This document shows positions 53,392-64,000 of a stretch of 64,000 nt of DNA, one piece after another. Within the stretch, counting starts at the first letter, position 1, and every line of letters begins with the position of its first letter. The stretch is taken from assembly GCA_943736015.1 (NCBI GenBank), contig OX031059.1, positions 44,589,159-44,653,158 of the forward strand, read 5' to 3'. Origin of the DNA: Tridacna crocea (Eukaryota; Mollusca; Bivalvia; Cardiida; Cardiidae). The notes beneath the pieces were generated by a model. That model was not told the DNA's origin. It was given only the letters and a program-made list of their open reading frames with translations, and ran no database searches. Both the position numbers and the translations under genes were made by a program.

Positions 53392-54849
53392 AAATATATC
53401 AGTTAGCTAACATACTTTTTTAATCATAGAAGTTCGTTCTTCATCATAGTATGGCCGCAGACTTACAAACAAACTCGTCACCATCTAAAGATAACGTTTT
53501 TTCCATCCAGATTTAACACTAAAGAAATTGAGAAGGACATAAAAAACCAATAGCGATGGGAATGGCTGAATGAAAGGGATTCAGGCGGAGAAAGATATGG
53601 CAACTGGTTAAATAACCCTGATGTAACGGGAGTTGCATTTTGCAAATTATCAACTACAGGTTGAATGGAAAAAAATCGTTAAGCCTGCATGCCAAAGCCT
53701 GCATGCTGTAGATGAATCCCACATTACATTCTCCCATGTAAATTGGCCATTCTTAGAGACAGTATTGTTTTTCTACATGACTGAAAAACACAGGCCATTT
53801 CTTTTTTATCGGAAAAAAAAAATAGGCTTGGGGCAACTACTCAATTGCACACTACTCATTTGTTTGTACGCGAATATTTTCAAGTAGAAAAGTGAATTGT
53901 AATGTTGGGAATTAGACCCTGATAGTCAAAGACATTCTCAAAACCATAGTATCCAGGTGTAAAATTGATTGAATTCAATGTATTTACATGGGTTCTCTAT
54001 CTACCCATCATGTATCCTTCCGTCAAGGGACGTTACTCCTGATGCCTCTTGAAAGATCAAAGGAGACCACCAATGCACAAAAATGCAAACCTAGGCACCA
54101 GTAATCTCCCTTTAACCCAAGGGAGATATTAATTGACCTTTCCTGCCAGTACTGTGGATTTCACTTAATCGCAACCCTGTTTATCGGGATTTTCGATTAT
54201 TTGCAAGATTTGGTCCAGCACCGATCCATTTCCTATTTAGACAACATAAATTTCAAGGCTTAATCGGGATCCCGTAAATAGAACATTATGGTTTTTTGCA
54301 ACAAAAAATTAGCAAATGACTTGAAATTCTAGTGTTTATTAGCAATTCTGTGGGATAAGACTGCGAAAATTTTCAATCTGTCCGGGAAAAAAAAGGTTAC
54401 TCAAAAAGATCAAAGACAAATTTCAATGCATACAGAGAATCGTAGATAAAAACTAATGTAGCAGCGTACAAACGACGAGTCTGACATGATCCGATTTCAT
54501 AATTTAATCATTAAAGATAAAAATTCTTGGCGTATTTCATGTTATTCTTTTCATTTAAGAAAGTGTAATAACGGTTACAAAACATCTGCAAATGGCCAAC
54601 ATTCTGAATATGGAGCTCGTTAACTCAGTGGCTGTTTTGCAGCATTTTGATCTGTTAGTTTACTTCACTGGTTGCCGATTATCAACTCTTTAACGGTTAT
54701 GCGAGATTTTGGGTACCAGGCTGTACATCCATCACCAAGATCATTGATTAATTAAATGGTAATTTTAGGGCAGGAAAATTGGCGAAAAGATGACTAAATG
54801 TTCTTAAATCTTGTCTTCGTATAACCTGGAAAAAAAAAGTACATAGACG
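53392..54849. other. Spacer, no gene seen
   Basis: AT-rich. A frame at 53633-53887 has no ATG-based start or splice support. GGGAGATATTAATTGACC and an inverted AATCTCCCTTTAACCC occur near 54100. Confidence 0.35.
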
Positions 54850-54905
54850 TTCTATGATCAGACTACACATTCTGTGCAGTCTGATCTTTATTTACACTAC
54901 CCGAA
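54850..54905. repeat. Family C hairpin
   Basis: CTATGATCAGACTACACATT with TGTGCAGTCTGATCTTTA. Confidence 0.7.
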
Positions 54906-56034
54906 AGCGACTGAAGACAAATTTGGCACTTTACCTGTTACAAGAAAGACCGATCAAAATAACCAATCACCGATCAGATAATTACACACTGGGGAAAAGA
55001 AACTTAACTGTTTGTTAGTGTCTTGTTGATAATCCAATTTGTGACAAACAATCTGACTACAGGCATGAAAGTAAGGTGTACTGAACGTGAACTGTGAAAA
55101 ACACAGAAAACTGTTTCTTATTTAGGTCTGCTTTGAATGATATAGCCTAAATTGATGCGTTAAAATAGAATCGTCTGTGGAACAATCAGTCTCTGACGTC
55201 AAACAAAATTTAACCACCGAACAGGTGGCGAGTTGGGGTTTATACAGGTGCACAGTACACGATCATGTTGTGTAAGAATGTACATGTACACAAGGAGTAA
55301 TTGTTAGATAACCGGAAACTGGAGATATGCGTCGAAACCTGTGTTTACAAAAAGTTTGTGTTGAATTTTATGTCAAACGAAGCATCACCATAGCCAACAG
55401 CCAGGATCATGTCTGGTGCTTTGTGCACTTGATAGATAAATAGCGTAAGCAAACAAATGATTTTTTTTTAAAACTTGTTTAGTTTGAAATACACATATTT
55501 AAAAAGTTATGAACATTAATCAAATAATTGGGATGCAAGAGCTGAACGTCTGTCATTAGAACGAAACGATCGTCTGCATCTCTGGTTTGACTTCCGGTCT
55601 GAAAAGAGCCATCGGATTATCGGGCGGACCGCATTTTCGCAATATTTTCTCTGACAAATAGGACTTTCAAATAAGCGGAATCTACTTTATTAATTTACAG
55701 GTCTTCCAACGATTTATCAGTAAATGAAAAAGCAGCATTGGGCGTCATGTAAACAAAAAAGTCTGACACAATTGACATTTCTGAAGATTTTGATTGACAG
55801 GTCTTATCGGCCCATAAAAATGCATCATTGGACATCATGTAAACAAAAACAAAATGCTCATCTGTCCATCTCTTCAGAAATCTTTTCCTAAACCCCTGGA
55901 TCAGTATTGATGAAACATAGTAGAGATGTTCCTTTGGTGAAGGTCTACTAAACTTGTTCAAGAGATTGAATTCCACCCTTAACTCTGGTTACTATTGCAA
56001 TAGAAAGGAAAAATAGCAAAAGCTTTGAAAATCT
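54906..56034. other. Spacer, nothing firm
   Basis: A 38-codon ATG frame at about 55327 (MRRNLCLQKV...) has no context to support it. CATTGGGCGTCATGTAAACA (about 55736) and CATTGGACATCATGTAAACA (about 55823) show a short duplication. Confidence 0.35.
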
Positions 56035-56965
56035 TTTCTGAAAATAGAAGGTGTATAGCTTTGATATTTGGTATGTAGCATCTCCTTGTGGACCTCTACC
56101 AAATTTCTTCATATGATGCCCCTGGGATCAAAGCTGGTTACGCCCTTGGGGTCACAAGTTTGAACATAGGAACAATGAAGGAAAACTTTAAAATTCTCCT
56201 TCTCTAAAACTAGAAGTTGTTGAGCTTTTATTGGTATGTAGCATCTCCTAGTTGGCCTCTACCCACTTTGTTCAACTGATGTTGCTGGGATCAAAACTGG
56301 CTCTGCCACCAGGATCACAATTTCGAACAAAGGAACAAAGAAGGAAAACCCTTAAGTTCTCCCTTTCTAAAACTGGAAAGCATAGAGCTTTGTTATTTGG
56401 TATGAAGTGAACCTGTTAAAATCTTGTTAGCCCCCCTGAGTATCACTTGTTTACTCAGTTTAAAATTGGGTCACCTGGGGTTATAAACTAGGTCTCAAGG
56501 TCAAATTAAAGTAATATCTTTTTGGCACCTTAGAGGCCATGATTTTTACTTAACTGACCTGAAAATTAATTAGAATGTTTATCTTGATAAAATCTAGGAT
56601 GACGTTGAAATTTGGTCACCTGGGATCATAATCTAGGTCACTAGGTCAAATTAAAGAAATACCATGTGGGCAGGCTACATTTCTTGCTCAATTGACTTGG
56701 AAATTGTTCAAAATGATAGTCTTAATATTTTTTAATTAGTTCTAAATTGGGTCAGTCGTGTGATAAATAAGGTCAACTTTAGGAAATTAGGGAATTGATC
56801 AGAATGTTTGAATGTTGAGGTCAACTTTAGGAAATTCCTTATGGATGCTCTAGAGGCCATATTTTATGCTCAAATGACCGGACAATTTGTCAGAAATTGA
56901 ATTACACACGAGGGGTGAATTTTGCCTTTTGACTCAGGTGTGCGACCCAGAGCCATAATGGCCCT
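56035..56965. repeat. Family J tandem-unit element, left copy
   Basis: GGTATGTAGCATCTCCTTGT and GGTATGTAGCATCTCCTAGT start two units of about 180 bp. Shorter GGTCACCTGGGNT-type units follow. The right end CTCAGGTGTGCGACCCAGAG and AATGGCCCTCTTGTT matches that of 59963-61113. Confidence 0.7.
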
Positions 56966-57164
56966 CTTGTTTTGAAATTATTAATTCCACACAGTGGCTT
57001 CCTCAACAAATGCAACATCAGCATTCTCAACTCTTTGATTTTCCATACCTTTTGGAGACAGAATTCATGATTTTTTAATGACAGTTGTGAACTGCAAATT
57101 TCGTCAGATTGGGGAAGTCTAAAATTTTGTTCTCTGCAAAGTAGCGAATTTACAGAGCTAGATA

Positions 57165-57335
57165 GATGGAGTGATTTTGATTTCAAAATTGAGTTCATTA
57201 TTCTCCACAAATACTATGTTGTGGGTACTCATTAAAATTGTCTCATCAAGACAATTCATTATGAGTACCGACAACATAAGGTTTTTAGAGGAAATAATGA
57301 TTTTAGAATACCATCATTCCCTTATGTCTAGAGTC
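57165..57335. mobile_element. Family H palindromic MITE, second copy
   Basis: TGGAGTGATTTTGATTTCAA to ATACCATCATTCCCTTATGT around GTACTCATTAAAATTGTCTC and its complement. Confidence 0.8.
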
Positions 57336-57519
57336 CTGAGTGAAATGAAGACCTTGATAACTGATACTTCTCAAGTCACACTTTTTTCCATGTTTTTCCA
57401 CATTTTATTTTTTCCTACTCAAGTTACACATTGTTTTCTCATATTTCATTAGTTGTAAACCTGTCTAGTGCTGAATGTAAAATTGAAATGATTATGTGGA
57501 GAGCGTAGCAGAAGATAAA

Positions 57520-57650
57520 GGTCAGGATTCACCAGCCATTCTTATGCCCATTCTTAAGAATTTTCTAAATTTGAAGGAAATATAACAGTAACTTATGATT
57601 GGCTACATCAAGTGGTTTAGTCAATTAGAATACTTTATAAATATGGAATA
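57520..57650. mobile_element. Family B MITE, partial copy
   Basis: AGGATTCACCAGCCATTCTT and GATTGGCTACATCAAGTGGT. The right third is missing where repeat N begins. Confidence 0.6.
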
Positions 57651-57654
57651 GCAG

Positions 57655-58778
57655 GGATCAAGCTAGCCCAGAAATTTAGGGAGAAGTGACTTCTCCCTCC
57701 TGAGAATTCAGGGAGAAGTTTGGTGGAGCAAGGGAGAACTTTTTTTGCTAACCGAAATTCTGCATCTGACATCAAAATTTTAGCCTGGCTCAAATTGAAC
57801 GTGGTTTGTCTTCCATGGAATAGAAAACATTGTAAGATAAGAAGAAAAGGTTAAGATAAGAAGGAAATGTTGATTACAATCATTTTCTTATTTTTCCACA
57901 ATGTTTTCAAAGACCTTCTTCCTCTAATTCTAAAAGTTGTGACTGTGTATTAATGGGAAAAGGAAATCTATGTGTATCTTGAGATATTTTTAAGATAACT
58001 TGCTTTATTTTTCTTAAAAACGTGCTGCAGGTACTCATTTAAACAGCCTAAGGCTGTTACAATAAGTGCCCGAAACATCAATTTCTGTTGAAGATTTAAA
58101 AAAAAAATGCCCAAAGTTATAATTTTTTTAAATAGGATTCTTATCTTTCACAATTGTTTACTCAGTTGATTTTCTTCTATCACTCCTTTTATTCTAAAGA
58201 AAGACAAAGGATGATTATTATTCTATTTTCCAACACAGTAGCCTCGAGTGTCTGTATTCTGTGATGATAAGGATACAACTTGATGAAATTAAGAATTGAG
58301 ACCAGAATATGAGGTAGAACTCGAAATTACTTGCTTTCAAAAACAATCATTTCTGGTCACTTTCATATCAAAAGAATAACTTTGATAACTATTTTCTTGT
58401 TTAATGTGCAAAAATAAAGAGCATCCCGTAGGCCTTCTATTGCAAACATGGCATGACCTAATTCCGGTAGCTCGGTAGGGCTAGTATTTACAGCAGAAAG
58501 TCAATGATCTTTGTATTTTCTTTAGAAGGAACACGACTTAAAATCAAGAAAAAATACGTAGATTTCTTTAACATGTGACAATTAGTTTATTTTTTGGCGC
58601 ATTTGTCTTGTATTTGTCATCGGTTTAAGGACACTCACGGAACGGGGACACTCGACGATTTAATCGTCTTGAACTTAGTTTTTGACATTGTTATGCTAGA
58701 TAAGTCTCGGTTTCGTCGTAATCATCGGTTAACAAACAAACGATGAGAAAAACATTACTAGTCGTCAATTTAATCCTA
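57655..58778 (-). repeat. Host repeat N, right copy, uninterrupted
   Basis: Inverted relative to 48661-53391 and free of the two insertions found there, so it supplies the empty sites near 58015 and 58403. It includes a diverged family A copy at 57762-57958 with a partly duplicated arm (AAGATAAGAAG twice). Confidence 0.8.
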
Positions 58779-59962
58779 AAGTTTCGTTGATCAAAGTTAC
58801 CCAGCAATTTAACAAACACATTCTCGTACACGTATGCAGCGACAATAGTGAAAAACGCCGATATTTTCCTCTGATAAGAGTCCCAAACAAATAAACTGAC
58901 CAGTTGGCTAACAGGTTCAGTAAGTGTGACTGAATGTGTTTTGGCGAGTTTTTACATTGAGTGCAGGCATACATGTCAAAATATGCTAATGAATCGAATG
59001 TAGAGATCGCCATGCCGCCATCTCCATCAGTCTGACATAATTTCACGCAATATTTACCGAGAACCAATCAGGAATCAAGAACGAAATTTAGTCGCTGCCC
59101 ATATTTGTAAAGCCATGCCTTGTTTCTTATTATGTCACAATCTTTAACTACCTTTACACGGTGTGTATATAGCAACAACCACCCGCAGTGAACTTGCTGT
59201 AATTATCGATTTTCACACATGGCAATGGATTACATAACAATAGTTAATTGATAATGAATGAAAAGTGATTGTAAAGTTTCGACAGGTCAGGCAGGCACCC
59301 TTTTTTTATCACTTTCATTCACGGAACTTGAATTGTGTTTCTTTTAGTCCTAAATTTTTGGGCGAAGTTTTTTTCACCTGCCTGTCGAAAAAAAGCGAAG
59401 TCGAGCACATTTAGGCGACAACTTCGCCTGAATCGCCTAGATTCTTGAACCTTGGGAATAGTGGAGTAAAAAACGAAATATTGCTTTTTTCACAGGTTTT
59501 AACTTTTTGGACAATATAAATCATCATTGGAAAATGTTAATCCATGATCAGATTGCATATTTTATGTAGTTTGGTCTTGAACTACACTATCCTTAAAGTT
59601 CCTTGAGCTTTGCTTAGCAGCCGGAGGGTTAATGGAAAAAAAAAAAGGGAAAACTACAACGAATTTTGCTAACTTTTGTTCTGTCTGTACAAAACATTTT
59701 TACGCTTGGAGCTGCAACTTTGATAGATTTGTTGCATCTGAATTGTGATAATATTCTTACTTTCTTTAATGGTATGAATTAAACTTGTCTACAGTTTGAA
59801 CAGACAGTGTACATACTACAATGATGTGAAATGATGAATTTACCCCAAGGAGTGCCGAATAAACCCATCAGACATTTTTGTCGTAGAAATGTCAGCTAGA
59901 TAATTGCATTTTCGTGGTTCTTGTATCTACAGCATCACAGGCCTAACAAAAAGAATCAGTTT
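58779..59962. other. Spacer with a family C copy
   Basis: 59060-59110 resembles 49316-49370 in direct orientation (ATTTAGTCGCTGCCCAT). TTTCGACAGGTCAGGCAGG (59277) and CCTGCCTGTCGAAA (59388) are inverted. 59540-59635 is a family C element ending GCCGGAGGGTTAATGG. No gene seen. Confidence 0.4.
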
Positions 59963-61113
59963 TTAGCTCACCTGAGCACGAAGTGCTCAGACTGAGCTAT
60001 TGTGATAGTGCTATGTCAATAGTGCATTGTCTGTCGTCAGTTGTCAACTTTTACTTTATGTACGCTCTAGAGTCTACATTTTTCGTCTGATACTCCTGAA
60101 ACTTGGTAAAAATGTTTTCCTCAATAAAATCTCAGACGAGTTCGAAATTGGGTCAAGTCTGATAAAAAACTAGGTCACTAGGTCAAATCTTAGAAAAACG
60201 TGTACGCTCTAGAGGCCACGTTTTCAGTCGGATACTCATGAAAGTTGGTCAGAATGTTTGTCTTGATGATATCTTGGACAAATTTAAAATGGGTCATGTC
60301 GGGTAATAAACTAGGTCACTAGGTCAAATCTTAGAAAAACCTTCTATACGCTCATTTTCAGTCCAAAACTCTTGAAAGTTGGTCAGAATGTTTGTCTTGA
60401 TGATATCTTGGACAAGTTTGAAAATGGGTCATGTTGGATCAAAACTAGGTTACGAAGTCAAATCTTAGAAAAACCTTGTATACGCTCTGGATGCCACAAT
60501 TTCAGTCCATCCCTCTTGAAAATTGGTCAGAATGTTTGCCTTGATAATATCTTGGATGAGTTTGAAATTGGACCATGTTGGGTCAAAGAATAGGTCAATA
60601 GGTCAAATGTTATAAAAACCATGTGTATGCTCTGGAGGACACATTTTCAGTCTGATACTCTTGAAACTTGTTCATAATATTTGTCGTGGTGATACCTTGA
60701 GTGAGTTTGAAAATTGGTCATGTGGAGTCAAAAACTAGGCCACTGGGTCAAATATTAGAAAAACCTTGTGTACACTGTAGAGGCCACATTTTCTGCCTGA
60801 TACTCTTCAAACTTGGTCAGAATGTTTGTTTTGGTGATGCCTCAAAAGAGTTTGATGATGGGTAATTGCCGGGTCCAAAACTAGGTCACTTGGTCAAATC
60901 TTAGAAGAACCTTTTGTACATTGTAGAGGCCACATTTTCAGTCCATTAGTCATGAAACTTGGTCAGAATGTTTGTCTTACTATATCTCAAAAGTGTTTGA
61001 TAATGGGTAATGTGATAAAAAAAACTAGGTCACTGGGAAACTAGGTTGAAAATGGTTCATGTTTGGTCAATAGACTCAGGTGAGCGATTTCAGGGCCATC
61101 ATGGCCATCCTGT
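59963..61113. repeat. Family J element with about seven tandem 150-bp units
   Basis: The ends TTAGCTCACCTGAGCACG and CTCAGGTGAGCGATTTCAGG are inverted repeats. Between them, units with GGTCAGAATGTTTGTCTTGA, AACTAGGTCACTAGGTCAAA, TCTTAGAAAAACC and GAGGCCACATTTTCAGTC recur about every 140-150 bp. Bivalve genomes are rich in elements of this design. Any frame through it is repeat-derived. Confidence 0.88.
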
Positions 61114-61306
61114 TAGAGTTTTTGGTCCAAGATGATGTAGATAGGGTAGGTAGAGATTTTTTTTTTTTTCAGAATTTTCTACATAGACCATGTACTGAAA
61201 TGGCATGCAAAAAAAAATGAATTTTTTTCAACAGTAGGGTAAAAATTTTAGGATTGGCAGGATTTTCTAGATTGGGTCAGGAGATCCTAAATGCAGGTGT
61301 TTTTTT

Positions 61307-61552
61307 ATACCCCCCACAGTGTAGTGGAGGGAGGTATACTGGAATCGCCATGGCTGTCTGTCACACAGGGTTAAAATACATATGAAGTTGTGCATGTGCA
61401 ATTTTCATGACCCTGCTGCAATTTGTTGCAGAATTATCTCTTCTTGAAGTTTTTTCAACTCTCACTTTGGTACTTAACCATTCTGCATGGTGACAAAGAC
61501 CTGTTTTCGTGACAGAGAGTTGGTGGGAGGTATAATCACGTATAGTGATAGC
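61307..61552. repeat. Family K element with ATACC...GGTAT ends
   Basis: TATACCCCCCACAGTGTAGT and GGGAGGTATACTGGAATCGC form the left side. GTTGGTGGGAGGTATAATCA is the right end. No coding capacity. Confidence 0.6.
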
Positions 61553-61979
61553 TGTAGTTTTTTAGGCCTCAGCAAAGTGGATAGGGTAGATCAAAGCTCA
61601 GGCTGCATGTTGTGTGCAGCATGATCTTTACAGAGATCTGCCGAGGACGCGCCATTGTGGGATCGGCGTGAAAAAGATGGCCCCAAAAAGATATATCCGA
61701 GGGGCCACCTGGCGCATTAAAAATATGAGCCATGCAACATGGGTATGAAGATTACTTGGGACAAATTCACCGGAAGTCTTTTTTGATGGAATCAATTTCA
61801 CTTCCTTGTTTTCCCCAAAGTTGTTTTATGGATCGTAACGGCAATTCTGATTGGCTTAGTACTTAATGAAAATTGGGTTCCCCGAATTTTGAGCCAATAA
61901 GTTTCGTTTTCACAGGTAAACAGATAACGGGGTCTTTTTTTGTTCTGCATCAAATGATCGGTGTTCTTGATAAACTCCG
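61553..61979. other. Upstream flank of a short frame
   Basis: 61575-61640 is a family C copy (GATAGGGTAGATCAAAGCTC). GATGGCCCCAAAAAGATATA near 61677 and GGTGGCCCCACTTTTTGGGT near 62365 may be inverted flanks of one element. Confidence 0.35.
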
Positions 61980-62114
61980 ATGGCCAAAAAGAAGAATTAC
62001 AAATCTAAACTAAGCTATTTTGGTCAAACAAAGCCAAAAGAGGCTAAGACAAATAGCAACCCCAAGCCCTCTGGGCAACCTGAAACGCCGAAGTGTGATA
62101 CTTCCAGCAACTAA
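61980..62114 (+). CDS. Short 44-codon frame, possible transposase N-terminus
   Basis: ATG at 61980 opens MAKKKNYKSKLSYFGQTKPK and continues to TAA, very rich in Lys. Such a start (basic, then S-Y-F or S-F-F, then Lys/Pro) recalls the N-terminus of hAT-like or ZMYM-type transposon proteins, and GGCCCC-containing flanks lie on both sides. The rest of such a protein is absent, so if correct this is a remnant. Confidence 0.25.
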   Translation: MAKKKNYKSKLSYFGQTKPKEAKTNSNPKPSGQPETPKCDTSSN

Positions 62115-62471
62115 CCCTATCCCTCTAAAAATGACTAGCGGACTTCCCCAGGCTTTCTTATGACTTTACCACGTGTTCTCAGTGTATGAGGCTCTAATTT
62201 TTCTTTGGCCCTTGAAGCGCAGGAAATTCTTTGTAAATAGAATCAACAAAACAGATAACTGCTAAATTATCATACGAAATTTTTGATTTTTATTCAGTAT
62301 TCTGTCTCTATAATTGTATTCAATTTATTTCCGAAATTCAGTCATGGCCCCATGTTGTAAAAAGGTGGCCCCACTTTTTGGGTTTGGATGGGCCATTGGC
62401 CCCATCAGGTAAAAAGCTTGGCAGAACTCTGTCTTTATCAATATTAGCCCAAGATAGTAGTGAAAGGCGCT
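62115..62471. other. 3' flank of the short frame, no feature
   Basis: AT-rich. GGGCCATTGGCCCC near 62389 is a small palindrome. Confidence 0.3.
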
Positions 62472-62700
62472 TTAACCCTTTACTCCATAGATACTCATTT
62501 TTACGCATTGCTTGTAGGAGCCTTTGGAAAACATTGTGGCAAAACGTGAAATTGCTCGTGACGAGCAATTTCACCTTTTGCCACAATGTTTTCTACACTA
62601 TCATAAGGTGTCATATACCCATAAGAAACGGCTTCATCCTTGCTGTTATTTAGGGTCAATTAGAGATACCATAGAAATGCCTTATAGGGTAAAGGGTTAA
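62472..62700 (-). mobile_element. Family A variant with a re-written hairpin core
   Basis: 229 bp with both TTAA ends (TTAACCCTTTACTCCATAGA, GGGTAAAGGGTTAA). The stem starts with the usual AAAACATTGTGG/CCACAATGTTTT but continues CAAAACGTGAAATTGCTCGT and its complement instead of GAAAAGGAGAAAATGCTGGT. Sequences outside the hairpin also differ from the main family, so this is a subfamily. Confidence 0.85.
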
Positions 62701-62763
62701 GTGTTAAGACTGGGACTGTACAAGATTGTGTATGGCACTGGATTTAGTATACTGTAACAAGAG

Positions 62764-62984
62764 CATAGCCCTGTACCACATGATAAAAATTTGACTTTTC
62801 CAAATCGAAAGCATTTGCAGACAACAATTCAAAGATGTCTCAAATGAAAGGCTGTCCTTGATAGGTTAAAACATTGAGGGAAAAGGAGAAAATGCTGGTT
62901 ATCAGCATCTTTTTTTCTTTTCACGCAATGTTTCAAAATGTTCCTCCCTTCAATAAAACATGGACTTGTGTGGTAAAGGGTTAA
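62764..62984 (+). mobile_element. Family A MITE, first of a run of copies
   Basis: GCCCTGTACCACATGATAAA to GTGTGGTAAAGGGTTAA. It shares its last TTAA (62981-62984) with the next copy. Confidence 0.8.
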
Positions 62985-63190
62985 CACATTACTACAAAAT
63001 CCCTACTTTTGACAACCCGGAGAAAGGAGCCTTCAGAAAACATTGTGGTAACCAGCATTTTCTCCTATTCCCACAATGTTTTCTACCCTTAACAAAAAAA
63101 AATCAAATTTTCAGCCACTTTTATTTTGTCGTCTGCACATGCTTTCAATTTGGACCAGTCTAAAATTTTTGGTGTGTGGTAAAGAGTTAA
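62981..63190 (-). mobile_element. Family A MITE with left hairpin arm deleted
   Basis: TTAACACATTACTACAAAAT to GGTGTGTGGTAAAGAGTTAA. The left arm jumps from AAAACATTGTGG to TAACCAGC. Confidence 0.85.
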
Positions 63191-63254
63191 AAAGAACATT
63201 GAAATGTTATAGAGTCATTAGACTTGAACTTCAGCCCATGGACTCTTCACCACA

Positions 63255-63485
63255 TTAACCCTTTCCCAAACAATCCCGCTGGTGTTTACGGGTCTGGAAT
63301 AGTAGCCTTTTGAAAAAATTGTGGGAAAAGGAGAAAATGCTGGTAACCAGCATTTTCTCCTTTTCCCACAATGTTTTCTATCATATCATAGACAGAAATA
63401 ATCTTTTCACCAAGAGTTGAATTGTCATCTGCAAATGCTTTCAATTTGGTCTAGTCCAAAAGTTTGTCGTTTGGGAAAGGGTTAA
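63255..63485 (-). mobile_element. Family A MITE, full length
   Basis: TTAACCCTTTCCCAAACAAT to GTTTGGGAAAGGGTTAA, with a perfect 28-base-arm hairpin. Confidence 0.92.
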
Positions 63486-63489
63486 CACT

Positions 63490-63719
63490 TTCTGCTTTAC
63501 CAAATGACAAAATTTTAGACTGGTCCAAATTGAAAGCATTTGCAGACAACAAATGAAATTCAGCCCAAATGATGATTTCAATTTATGAAGGGGTAGAAAA
63601 CATCATGGAAAGAGGAGGAAATGCTGGTTACTAGGGTTTTCTCCTTTTCCCACTATGTTTTTAGCTAAAGGCTTCTTCCTTGGGTAGTTAAAAGTCTGGA
63701 TTGTGTGGTAAAGAGTTAA
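63490..63719 (+). mobile_element. Family A MITE, right arm mutated
   Basis: CTGCTTTACCAAATGACAAA to TGTGTGGTAAAGAGTTAA. The hairpin is weakened (CATCATGGAAAGAGGAGGAA against TTTTCTCCTTTTCCCACTAT). Confidence 0.85.
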
Positions 63720-63734
63720 TTGGCCCAGAAGAGA

Positions 63735-63902
63735 AGGGGCTTTGAAAATCTTGTAAATGCAACATTTTCTTTTTTTCTCACAATGCTTTCTTCCTCTTAA
63801 AAGACAAGTTTCATGTTTTGGATAACATATAATTGTTGACTGTAAATGTTTCCATTTTGGAACAAGGCTAAAATTGGGCTTTATACTCTGATAAAGAGTC
63901 AA
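63735..63902 (-). mobile_element. Decayed family A copy
   Basis: GGGCTTTGAAAATCTTGTAA, CTCACAATGCTTTCTTCC and CATTTTGGAACAAGGCTAAA remain. Confidence 0.6.
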
Positions 63903-63923
63903 GAGATTTGTCTCTATGGAAAG

Positions 63924-64000
63924 GCATTACGCAGATGACAAAATAAGGCTGAAGTCAATTGATTTGTCATCTAAACTGTAGAAAAAGAAAATTTGGAAAT
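63924..64000 (+). mobile_element. Family A piece cut by the window edge
   Basis: GCATTACGCAGATGACAAAA and CATCTAAACTGTAGAAAAAG resemble the GCATTTGCAGACGACAAAAT region. The element runs past position 64000. Confidence 0.5.

Overview
The window is eukaryotic nuclear DNA, most likely from a bivalve mollusc. It is AT-rich, holds no long transposase or viral reading frame, and about half or more of it is short non-autonomous repeats. Genes are split by GT-AG introns, so they show as isolated exons and not as long reading frames. The bivalve assignment is inference, from repeat families I associate with bivalve genomes (the GTCAGCCTGCGC palindromes, CTCACCTGAGC-flanked tandem arrays, GGAC-rich tails ending in CCCTTCGGGAAGCAT) and from a selenoprotein P gene.

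Three genes can be supported. (1) At the left edge, on the minus strand, are the first two coding exons of a selenoprotein P (SELENOP): a signal peptide, a thioredoxin-like fold and an in-frame TGA read as selenocysteine in a U-x-x-C motif. The rest of the gene lies beyond position 1. (2) At 10.7-26.3 kb, minus strand, is a gene for an unrecognised, probably disordered, Pro/Glu-rich protein. A 373-codon first coding exon (25.2-26.3 kb) and a terminal exon (10.7-11.2 kb) can be joined in frame through a possible 26-base microexon at 20.65 kb. A CpG-containing promoter-like stretch with a CRE palindrome lies upstream at 27.1-27.3 kb. (3) At 40.1-43.8 kb, plus strand, is a complete three-exon gene for a secreted glycoside hydrolase family 26 beta-mannanase (401 aa) with both catalytic glutamates. 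This family is mainly bacterial and fungal, so an intron-bearing animal copy suggests old horizontal transfer.

The rest is repeats. Family A is a MITE of about 229 bp with TTAA ends and a central hairpin of about 64 bases, present in about 50 full or partial copies in both orientations. Family C is a short hairpin element whose one visible end is also TTAACCCTT. Families B, D, E, F, G, H, J, K and L are other inverted-repeat or tandem elements, several nested in each other. Two inverted copies of a host repeat (48.7-53.4 kb and 57.7-58.8 kb) act as filled and empty sites and expose two later insertions. Microsatellites, a CTT minisatellite and a G-rich/C-rich inverted block complete the picture. 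No tRNA, rRNA, CRISPR array or virus was seen.

Orientation for family A: '+' means the end reading ACCAAACGACAAAATTTT comes first; '-' means the end reading ACCACACAATCCCTAC comes first.
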